In this document: positions 5,718 through 11,914 of the stretch, in pieces
Position numbering within the stretch: position 1 is the stretch's first letter
Layout of the letters: every line of letters starts with the position of its first letter
From: an uncultured Pseudomonadota bacterium
GTDB lineage: Bacteria > Myxococcota_A > Polyangia > HGW-17
Length of the DNA: 23,925 nucleotides
Assembly (NCBI GenBank): GCA_938004375.1
Contig: CALKWH010000101.1
Coordinates: forward strand, 1-23,925
Direction: 5' to 3'
Notes under the pieces: generated by a model
What the model saw: the letters and a program-made list of their open reading frames with translations, nothing else
Database searches by the model: none
Told to the model about the DNA's origin: nothing
Program-made: the position numbers and the translations under genes

Positions 5718-7724
5718 ATGACCGCGGACGGACGGATCCGGGTGCTGCCCGACCACCTGGTGGACATGATCGCGGCGGGCGAGGTGGTCGAGCGCCCCGC
5801 CTCCATCGTCAAGGAGCTGGTCGAGAACGCGCTGGACGCCGGCGCGACCCGCGTCGAGGTCTCGGTGCGCCGCGGCGGCATCGAGGAGATCGTCGTCACC
5901 GACGACGGGCGCGGCATGGCCCCCGAGGAGCTCCGGCTGGCCCTGCAGCGCCACGCCACCAGCAAGGTGCGCGAACTCGCCGACCTGGAGGCCATCTCGA
6001 CCTTCGGGTTCCGCGGCGAGGCGCTCCCCTCCATCGCCTCGGTCTCGCGGCTGACGCTGGTCTCGCGGACCCGGGAGATGGACGAGGGGCGCGGCCTGGC
6101 GGGTGAGGGGAGCGTGGCCCCCGGCGAGCGCGTCGAGGCCATGGCCCCGGGCACCCGCATCGTGGTGCGCGATCTCTTCCACAACGTGCCGGCGCGCCTG
6201 AAGTTCCTGAAGACCGAGGCCACCGAGGCCTCCCATGTCCAGGACGTGATCGTGGACATGGCGCTGTCCGAGCCCGGCGTGCACTTCCGGCTGCTCCAGG
6301 ACGGCCGGCTGCAACTGGATCTCGCGCCCCAGCCGGACCGGCTCCGCCGCGCCCAGGACGTCCTCGCCCGGCGGGTGCGCACCGGGCTGTACCCCTGGGA
6401 GGCCGCCGGTCCCGAGGGCGCCCGCCTCGTCCTCGTGATGAGCGCCCCCGAGGTCCACCTGGCCGAGGCCTCGGGCGTGTACCTGTTCGTCAACCGGCGG
6501 CCCGTGCGGGACCGCCTGCTGCTCTCGGCGGTCACGGGCGCCTACGGCGGCCTGCTGCCCAAGGGACGCTACCCCGTGGTGGTACTCCACCTGGACCTGC
6601 CGCCGGCCATGGTGGACGTGAACGTCCATCCGCAGAAAACCCAGGTGCGCTTCCGCAGCGAGCGGCTCGTTGCGGGCTTCGTGCGCTCGTCCCTGCAGGC
6701 CGCGCTCGCCGCCGCCCCCTGGGTGGCCGGCAAGAACCCCCGCTCGTACCAACTGCGCCCCGAGGCGGCGCGCGCCGCCGAATCGCCGCCCGGAGCCGCC
6801 CCGGAGCCGCCCGCGTCCGAGGGGAAGACCTCCCCCTCGGAGATGCCGATCAAGGCGGCCGTGGCCCAGGCCCTGGCGCGTGCCCGGCAGGGCGCGTCCC
6901 GGCCTGCCCCCGTGCGATCCTCCGGCGTCCGTGAGGCGGATCGCAGGCCCGGCGTTCCGGCGGCGCCCGCGCCTACGAGGTCCGCCGAAGAGCGTCCGAC
7001 GCCGTCCGCCGGGGAGCCCCCGACGCCGGCTGCGCCCGCCCGCAAGCCCGGCGCCCGCGCCCGCCTCGAGAGCCTGTTCTCGTCGTCGCCACCGCCTGAG
7101 GTGCCCGTCGCCAGCCCCGGCGGGGACGCGTCGGAGCCGGGGCCCATGACCGAGGGCGACGTCCGGTACCTGGGCTGCCACGACGGCCTGTACCTGCTGT
7201 TCTCCCGGGCCGGCGCGCTCATCGTCATGGACATGCACGCGGCCTCGGAGCGGGTGCGCTACAACGAGATCCTGGCGAACCTGCGCGGCGCCCGCGCCCT
7301 GTGCCAGGGCCTTTTGCTCCCCCTCACCGTCGAGGTGGCGCGCGCCCCGGCGTGGGAGCCGCACCTCGACGATCTGCGTGCCCTGGGCTTCGACCTCGAT
7401 CTGTTCGGGGACCGTCAGTTGGTGATCCGCGGGGTGCCGGCCTCCCTGGGCACCCGCCCCGTCGAACCGTTGCTCTCGGAGTTGTACGAGGACCTCGCAG
7501 CGGGCCGGGAGGCCGCCGAGGGGCTGCAGGTCCACGAGCGGATGGCCGCCACCATGGCCTGCCACAGCGCGCTGCGCAAGCACGACCCCATCACGCCCGA
7601 GATGGCGCTGCGGCTGTTCGGCCAGATCCGGACGATCCCCGCCGGCGGGCACTGCCCCCACGGCCGGCCGGTCTCCATGGAGCTCTCCACCGCCGAGCTG
7701 GAAGCCGGCTTCCTGCGGCGCTAG
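5718..7724 (+). CDS. mutL: DNA mismatch repair protein MutL
   Basis: 668 residues. MutL links mismatch recognition by MutS to strand incision. The N-terminal GHKL ATPase has all boxes: E36-N37 (ELVENALDAGA), DDGRG (62-66), and STFGFRGEAL (94-103). The transducer domain ends near 330 (VDVNVHPQKTQVRF). A Pro/Ala-rich disordered linker covers about 340-475. The C-terminal domain (477-668) is of the endonuclease type: DMHAASERVRYNE (505-517), ACHSALR (614-620) and CPHGRP (646-651). In the first motif Gln is replaced by Met and the last Glu of DQHA-X2-E-X4-E is Asn, with Glu one position later. The dciA-like gene follows 10 nt downstream. Confidence 0.96.
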   Translation: MTADGRIRVLPDHLVDMIAAGEVVERPASIVKELVENALDAGATRVEVSVRRGGIEEIVVTDDGRGMAPEELRLALQRHATSKVRELADLEAISTFGFRGEALPSIASVSRLTLVSRTREMDEGRGLAGEGSVAPGERVEAMAPGTRIVVRDLFHNVPARLKFLKTEATEASHVQDVIVDMALSEPGVHFRLLQDGRLQLDLAPQPDRLRRAQDVLARRVRTGLYPWEAAGPEGARLVLVMSAPEVHLAEASGVYLFVNRRPVRDRLLLSAVTGAYGGLLPKGRYPVVVLHLDLPPAMVDVNVHPQKTQVRFRSERLVAGFVRSSLQAALAAAPWVAGKNPRSYQLRPEAARAAESPPGAAPEPPASEGKTSPSEMPIKAAVAQALARARQGASRPAPVRSSGVREADRRPGVPAAPAPTRSAEERPTPSAGEPPTPAAPARKPGARARLESLFSSSPPPEVPVASPGGDASEPGPMTEGDVRYLGCHDGLYLLFSRAGALIVMDMHAASERVRYNEILANLRGARALCQGLLLPLTVEVARAPAWEPHLDDLRALGFDLDLFGDRQLVIRGVPASLGTRPVEPLLSELYEDLAAGREAAEGLQVHERMAATMACHSALRKHDPITPEMALRLFGQIRTIPAGGHCPHGRPVSMELSTAELEAGFLRR

Positions 7725-7734
7725 GATCCCGGAC

Positions 7735-8226
7735 ATGCCCTTCGAGCCCGTCTCCGTCGCCCGCACCCTCTTCCAACTGCTCTCGCGCAACCCCCAGTTG
7801 CTGCACCAGTTCCATCTCTCGCGCCTGCAGATGGAGTGGAGCCGCCTGAGCGCCCCCTATCCCGACGGCACCGCGCCGCTCGCCTACGACGGTGTCACCC
7901 TCACCCTGGCGGTGCGCAACATCGTCTGGCGCCAGGAGCTGGGCCTGCGCCATCGTGAGCTCGAGGCCGCCATCCGGGCCGCCTGGCCGGAGCTGGCCTT
8001 CTCCGAGCTCAGGTTCCGGGTCCACGAGCTGCCCCGCATGCCCGCGCCCCCCGCGCCCCCCGCAGACCCGGCCCTGCGGCAGCGCCCAATCGGCCGCACC
8101 ACCCCGGGCTCCCCTGGCGAGCAGGAGTTCCGCCGCCTCCACGACGAGTGGAAGGACTCCGAGGAGCCGTTCGCCCGCAGCCTGCTGCGCATGCTCGAGC
8201 AGCGCCTGCCCGAGGACAAGGAGTAG
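7735..8226 (+). CDS. DUF721 / DciA-like protein
   Basis: 163 residues. The N-terminal part matches the DUF721 pattern: a helix ending in a Trp (MEWSRL), then a short strand, DGVTLTLAVRN, and IVWRQELGLRHRELEAAIR, a KH-like fold. DciA proteins load or recruit the replicative helicase DnaB in bacteria lacking DnaC/DnaI. Residues 100-140 are a Pro-rich linker and the C-terminus is a charged helix. The start has AGGA eight nt upstream; the gene is 10 nt downstream of mutL and probably co-transcribed with it. Assignment to a functional helicase loader is by family only. Confidence 0.78.
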   Translation: MPFEPVSVARTLFQLLSRNPQLLHQFHLSRLQMEWSRLSAPYPDGTAPLAYDGVTLTLAVRNIVWRQELGLRHRELEAAIRAAWPELAFSELRFRVHELPRMPAPPAPPADPALRQRPIGRTTPGSPGEQEFRRLHDEWKDSEEPFARSLLRMLEQRLPEDKE

Positions 8227-8297
8227 TTGCCGACCTTGGCTGCGGCTGGCGGGCGCTTTCTTGCTTTTCGCGCTCGCTTGCACTACCCTTTTGCCCC

Positions 8298-9665
8298 ATG
8301 AACCGCAGCGCGTTCCGGATCCTGGTCGTCGACGACGAGAGCAGCGTGCGCAAGATGTTGCAGATCGCCTTCTCACGGGCCGGCTACGGCGTGGAGACCT
8401 TCCCTTCCGCCGAGGACGCGCTGGACTTCCTCGAGACCGGGACCGCCGACGTGATCGTCACCGATCTGCGCATGCACGGGCTCTCCGGCATGGATTTTTT
8501 GCGAAAGATCAAGCAGCGTTGGGCCGAACTCGAGGTCATCATGATCACCGCCCACGGCACCGTCGAGAACGCCATCGAGGCGGTGCGGGCCGGGGCTTTC
8601 GATTTCGTCCAGAAGCCCTTCCAGATCGCCGAGCTCGAGCTCACGGTGGCCCGCGCCATCGATCAGCAGGCCCTGCGCCGCGAGAACGAGGAGCTGCGGC
8701 GCCAGGTGCGGTCCGGGCAGGGGCCGTCGGTGCAGTTCGTCACCGAGTCCCCGGCCATGAAGATGGTGCTGGACCTCGTGATCAAGGCGGCCCCGGCGCG
8801 CGCGAGCGTGCTCCTGACCGGCGACTCGGGCACGGGCAAGGAGCGCGTGGCCCGTGCGCTGCACCAACTCAGCCCGCGTAAAGCGGGGCCCTTTCTGGCC
8901 GTCAACTGCGGCGCGATCCCGGAGACACTCCTCGAGGGCGAGCTCTTCGGACACGTGAAGGGGGCCTTCACCGGGGCCGACGCCACCCATGACGGGCTGT
9001 TCCAGGCCGCCGGCGGCGGGACCCTGCTCCTCGACGAGATCGGCGAACTGCCGCTGCCCCTCCAGGTGAAGCTGCTGCGCGTGTTGCAGGAGCGCTCGGT
9101 GAAGCCCGTCGGCGGCACGCGGGAGCTCCCGGTGGACGTGCGCGTCATCGCCGCCACCAACCGCAACCTGGAGGAGGACGTCCGCGCCGGCCGCTTCCGC
9201 GAGGATCTGTTCTACCGGCTCAACGTGGTGAGCATCCGCGTGCCGTCCCTGGCCGAGCGCCGCGAGGACATCCTCCCGCTGACCGACCAACTGCTCTCCC
9301 GCCTGTCGGCCGAGGCCGCCATCGTGCGCCCCCGCCTGTCCGACGAGGCGATCAGTTTTTTCCTGACGTATCCGTTCCCCGGCAACGTGCGCGAGCTGGA
9401 GAACCTGCTCGAGCGGGCGGTAGTGCTGGACCAGGACGGCGTCATCGACCTCGCCGACCTGCGCCCGCCGGAGCACTCGGGCGCCCAGCCGGCGCTCGCC
9501 CATGCGGGCACCCTCGACGAGCAGATCGCCGAGCTCGAGCGGGCGCGCATCCTCGAGGCCCTCTCGGCCACGGGGGGCAACCGCACCGAGGCGGCCCGTC
9601 GCCTGGGTATCACGTTTCGTTCCCTGCGATACCGCCTGGCCCGGCTCGGCCTGGGGGAGGGGTGA
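8298..9665 (+). CDS. pilR: Sigma-54-dependent response regulator, PilR/NtrC type
   Basis: 455 residues. The receiver domain has acidic pocket D12-D13, phospho-acceptor D56 (TDLRMHG), T84 and K106 (QKPF). The AAA+ domain carries Walker A GDSGTGKE (175-182), the sigma-54-contacting GAFTGA loop (222-227), Walker B LLLDEIGE and R-finger region FREDLFYRLNV. The Fis-type HTH is at about 415-450. It should bind upstream sites and activate RpoN promoters when phosphorylated. Two pilin genes follow, the first with a good -24/-12 promoter, hence the PilR name; no PilS kinase gene is adjacent. There is no clear Shine-Dalgarno before ATG 8298; a weak TTGCTT-N17-TACCCT pair ends 8 nt before it, so a leaderless message is possible. 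Confidence 0.9.
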   Translation: MNRSAFRILVVDDESSVRKMLQIAFSRAGYGVETFPSAEDALDFLETGTADVIVTDLRMHGLSGMDFLRKIKQRWAELEVIMITAHGTVENAIEAVRAGAFDFVQKPFQIAELELTVARAIDQQALRRENEELRRQVRSGQGPSVQFVTESPAMKMVLDLVIKAAPARASVLLTGDSGTGKERVARALHQLSPRKAGPFLAVNCGAIPETLLEGELFGHVKGAFTGADATHDGLFQAAGGGTLLLDEIGELPLPLQVKLLRVLQERSVKPVGGTRELPVDVRVIAATNRNLEEDVRAGRFREDLFYRLNVVSIRVPSLAERREDILPLTDQLLSRLSAEAAIVRPRLSDEAISFFLTYPFPGNVRELENLLERAVVLDQDGVIDLADLRPPEHSGAQPALAHAGTLDEQIAELERARILEALSATGGNRTEAARRLGITFRSLRYRLARLGLGEG

Positions 9666-9682
9666 CGCTTTTGGGCCCCGGA

Positions 9683-9710
9683 TTGACGAATTTTGTCACA
9701 TATTTATACT
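9683..9710 (+). promoter_or_regulatory. Sigma-70-type promoter, distal, before the pilin genes
   Basis: TTGACG (9683-9688), a 16-nt spacer and TATACT (9705-9710) in the most A+T-rich stretch of the region (ATTTTGTCACATATTTA). Both boxes match five of six. It would give a leader of about 100 nt to the first pilin. It could provide basal expression alongside the sigma-54 promoter downstream, or the A/T stretch could instead be the regulator-binding region. Confidence 0.55.
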
Positions 9711-9775
9711 AAGCACTTATTGCTTGTCGTTGATTTTTCCTTCTGTCCCGCGGAGTTCGCCCGATCGCGCCGGTC

Positions 9776-9791
9776 TGGCCCGCGGCTTGCT
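9776..9791 (+). promoter_or_regulatory. Sigma-54 (-24/-12) promoter of the pilin genes
   Basis: TGGCCCGCGGCTTGCT fits the RpoN consensus TGGCAC-N5-TTGCW with one mismatch in the -24 element. The GG (9777-9778) and GC (9789-9790) are exactly 10 nt apart. The start point would be near 9802, about 16 nt before the pilin ATG and just upstream of GGAGAGG. TGTC motifs at 9694, 9725 and 9744 lie in the upstream zone where PilR-type activators bind. It sits directly after the sigma-54 activator gene, which strongly supports the assignment. Confidence 0.72.
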
Positions 9792-9817
9792 TTCGAGCCC
9801 GGCGCGGAGAGGTTTTG

Positions 9818-10345
9818 ATGAGACGCACCGGCTTTACCCTCGTGGAATTGATGATCGTGGTCGTGGTCCTCGGGATCCTGGCCGCCATCGCCATCTATTC
9901 CTACAGCAAGCGGGCGGCCTCGGCCAAGGCCTCCGAGGTCCCGGGCATGTTCGCCGAGATCAAGCGCGCCCAGTTGGCGTACCAGGCCGAGACGGGCATG
10001 TACCTGTCCTCGGCCGCTGCCGAAACCACCGTGTATCCGGCGCTGTTGGCCACCGGGGAGCCCAAGCGGAAGAAGTGGGATCCCCCCGCGGGTTCGGCGT
10101 GGGCCAACCTTGGCGTGCGTCCGCCTGACGTTTGGAATTACTGCGGTTACGCCACCATCGCCGGCTCCGCCGGCGTGGCCCCCGGTGGATCTTTGGGGAA
10201 GGGGATCTACAACAACCAGACCCCGCAGACCCAGTGGTTCTACGTCGTGGCCATCTGCGATCTGGACGCACGACGGGCGACCAACACGACCTACGTGTCG
10301 TCCCACGATCGCGAGACCTCCGTGATCCAGAATGACGGAGATTAG
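9818..10345 (+). CDS. Type IV pilin-like protein (first pilin)
   Basis: 175 residues. The prepilin signal is MRRTG cleaved before FTLVELMIVV; Gly5 is the -1 residue and Glu10 the conserved E+5. The mature N-terminal helix runs to about residue 45. The globular head contains two Cys (WNYCGY and VAICDLD), which could form the usual C-terminal disulfide loop. Compared with the following pilin the head is of a different type and lacks the CC..C pattern, so it may be a minor pilin or an alternative subunit. The ATG at 9818 has GGAGAGG at correct distance; a TTG codon lies just before it. It is first in a pilin operon under the sigma-54 promoter. Confidence 0.92.
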   Translation: MRRTGFTLVELMIVVVVLGILAAIAIYSYSKRAASAKASEVPGMFAEIKRAQLAYQAETGMYLSSAAAETTVYPALLATGEPKRKKWDPPAGSAWANLGVRPPDVWNYCGYATIAGSAGVAPGGSLGKGIYNNQTPQTQWFYVVAICDLDARRATNTTYVSSHDRETSVIQNDGD

Positions 10346-10355
10346 ACATTTACCC

Positions 10356-10368
10356 GGGCCACCGGCCC
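10356..10368. other. Small GC hairpin between the two pilin genes
   Basis: GGGCC-ACC-GGCCC: a 5-bp all-GC stem with a 3-nt loop, in the 39-nt spacer. No T-tract follows. It could influence mRNA processing so the two pilins are made in different amounts; this is inference only. Confidence 0.4.
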
Positions 10369-10384
10369 AGAAAGGACTCGTCCC

Positions 10385-10948
10385 ATGAAAAAGCAATCCG
10401 GCTTCACCCTCATCGAGCTCATGATCGTCGTCGTCATCATCGGCATCCTGGCGGCCATCGCCATCCCGTCGTTCCTGCGGTACATCGCGTCTTCCAAGGC
10501 CGCCGAGGTTCCGAATAACCTGAAGGCCCTCTATGACGGTTCGGTCTCCTACTTCGAGGATCCGCGCAACCACGTCGACACCACCACCGGCGAACCCATC
10601 GCTCCGACCTTCCCGGCGGCCGTTGCTGCCTTCACCCCGTTCGCCGAGTGCTGTGTTACTGGTCGTCCCGTGAAGTGCAACCCCAAGAACACCGGTTCCC
10701 TGCCGTATGATGGCACGGCCGTGTGGGGCGCCGACACCTGGAAGAAGTTGAAGTTCGAGATGCGCGACCCGCACCTGTATGTGTATTCGTATCTGTCCAA
10801 CGCCACGGCGTTCAAGGCTGTCGCCAAGGGCAACATCGAGTGCAAGGCGAGCAGCATCGAGTATTACTGGCGTGGTGGCACGATCGACGGCGCGGTCGTC
10901 AAGGGTTCGGCCGAGATCGTAAAAATGGCCGATGTCCCCACTCTGTAG
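10385..10948 (+). CDS. pilA: Type IV pilin (second, PilA-like)
   Basis: 187 residues. The signal is MKKQSG cut before [14 protein letters not shown], with Glu11 at E+5. The hydrophobic N-terminal helix is followed by [17 protein letters not shown]. The head has four Cys: C89, C90, C98 ([11 protein letters not shown]) and C153 (NIEC), plus the [18 protein letters not shown] segment typical of deltaproteobacterial/myxobacterial pilins. AAAGGAC precedes the ATG. It is probably the major pilin, judged by canonical sequence and codon use. Its head domain is closely matched by the next gene downstream, indicating duplication. Confidence 0.92.
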   Translation: MKKQSGFTLIELMIVVVIIGILAAIAIPSFLRYIASSKAAEVPNNLKALYDGSVSYFEDPRNHVDTTTGEPIAPTFPAAVAAFTPFAECCVTGRPVKCNPKNTGSLPYDGTAVWGADTWKKLKFEMRDPHLYVYSYLSNATAFKAVAKGNIECKASSIEYYWRGGTIDGAVVKGSAEIVKMADVPTL

Positions 10949-11021
10949 TTTCTCTGCACGGCTTCTTCCCTTCGGCTTTCCTTCTTCTTCCCTCTTGCCC
11001 TCAGTCTGAACAGCCCGCATA
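10949..11021 (+). terminator. Pyrimidine-rich spacer, possible Rho-dependent termination region
   Basis: After the pilA stop the plus strand is dominated by C and T (CTTCTTCCCTTC, CTTTCCTTCTTCTTCCC) with few G and no strong hairpin. Such C-rich, G-poor RNA is a typical Rho-loading site. It could lower readthrough into the next gene. No ribosome site is evident at its 3' end. Confidence 0.3.
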
Positions 11022-11558
11022 ATGCCATGCATGGCGCAGAAACTGACCCTCGCCCTGGCCACCCTCCTCCTGCTCGCCCTGGGCGCATGGGGGATCGCCG
11101 CTTCCCGGCGGGCCGCCCGTTTCGCCGAGGTGCCCGCCAACCTGCGGCTGATGTACGAGGGGGCCACGGTCTTCGCCCAGCGGTACCTGGCGCGCCCGGT
11201 CGCCGAGCGCGTGCGGCCCGACTTTCCGATCTCGTCCAAAGTCACCCCCGAGAGTCCCTGTTGTCATGAGGGGCGGCCGACGCCATGCGCGCCGGGCGGG
11301 AAGACCGCCACCTCCTACAGTCCGGCAGAGTGGAAGAAGACCCCGTTCGTTGAGTTGGCCTTCGAGTTGAAGGATCCCCACCTGTACCGCTATTCGTTCA
11401 CCTCCTTCGGCCCCGGCGAGGTGCTGCGCTTCGAGGTCTCCGCCCACGGCGACGCCGACTGCGACGGCGTCCTCTCGCGTTTTTACCGCAAGGGCTATGT
11501 CATCGGTCACGACGTCACCGGCCCCCTGGAGATCTTCTCGGAACACCCGGAAGAGTAA
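11022..11558 (+). CDS. Pilin paralogue lacking the prepilin signal (membrane-anchored)
   Basis: 178 residues. From residue 31 on it aligns with the second pilin: AEVPANLRLMYEG against [23 protein letters not shown] against [33 protein letters not shown] against [18 protein letters not shown], and C147 near the last pilin Cys. Cys spacing (80, 81, 89) equals that of the pilin (89, 90, 98). The class III leader and the FTLIE motif are missing: the N-terminus is MPCMAQK plus a Leu/Ala-rich helix (8-27). It cannot be processed by PilD and probably stays in the inner membrane with a periplasmic pilin head. Start 11022 or 11031 (Met4) is uncertain, as neither has a clear ribosome site. Possible roles: assembly factor, sensor or decoy. 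Confidence 0.82.
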   Translation: MPCMAQKLTLALATLLLLALGAWGIAASRRAARFAEVPANLRLMYEGATVFAQRYLARPVAERVRPDFPISSKVTPESPCCHEGRPTPCAPGGKTATSYSPAEWKKTPFVELAFELKDPHLYRYSFTSFGPGEVLRFEVSAHGDADCDGVLSRFYRKGYVIGHDVTGPLEIFSEHPEE

Positions 11559-11564
11559 AACGGC

Positions 11565-11870
11565 GCGCAAGCAGAGCTTGCGCACTCCTTTCAATGGCGA
11601 TAAGCACGAGTTCACGTCAGCCGCCAACAGGGGGGTGTCGGGGGGATTTCCGGCCTCGGCCGTCCCAGGTAGCGCGTGGAAGATGAACTCGTGGCCGGGC
11701 CGGCGTCCCCCTGACCTGAGGGTCCGGGAGCTGCGCTCCCGGAAAGAAAAACAAAGCAAAGAAGACACGCCCGTCGCCAGGCGTGAGAGAAATACCAGAA
11801 TGAACGATGGAACGTCGGAAAATGACCGGTCGTGGCGTTTTGGCCACGACCGGTGAGCACAAAGCAAAGA
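11565..11870. repeat. Hairpin-rich intergenic element
   Basis: The 356-nt spacer between the pilin paralogue and the sensor gene holds no convincing gene. It has: a perfect stem GCGCAAGC-AGA-GCTTGCGC (11565-11583), which may end the pilin transcript; a 10-bp inverted repeat CACGAGTTCA / TGAACTCGTG (11605-11614, 11684-11693); a stem TCCGGGAGC-TGC-GCTCCCGGA (11723-11743); a 6-bp stem (11766-11785); and the strong stem at 11825-11854. The 12-mer ACAAAGCAAAGA follows two of the stems (11751-11762, 11859-11870), so a hairpin-plus-12-mer unit is present twice. This looks like a composite dispersed intergenic repeat. Confidence 0.6.
11825..11854 (-). terminator. Terminator hairpin of the sensor gene
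   Basis: Perfect 12-bp stem ACCGGTCGTGGC / GCCACGACCGGT with loop of six. On the minus strand it is followed by CATTTTCC, a short T-run, and it lies 60 nt beyond the stop of the minus-strand sensor gene. The intervening minus-strand sequence is pyrimidine-rich (CTTCTTCTCTTCTC). Because the stem is symmetrical it may also stop plus-strand transcription. Confidence 0.6.
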
Positions 11871-11914
11871 GAAGAGAAGAGAAGAAGAGGCGGCGCCCGA
11901 CCGTCGTCGGTCGG

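Noticed and set aside
8250..8297. Sigma-54 promoter before the response regulator gene
   Set aside because: A GG-N10-GC pair ending in TTGCT exists, but the -24 element (CGGGCGC) is too poor to list.
9711..9724. Second sigma-54 site (AAGCAC ... TTGCT) upstream of the pilin
   Set aside because: GCAC and TTGC are separated by 3 nt where 5 are needed, and the GG is missing; the site at 9776-9791 fits exactly.
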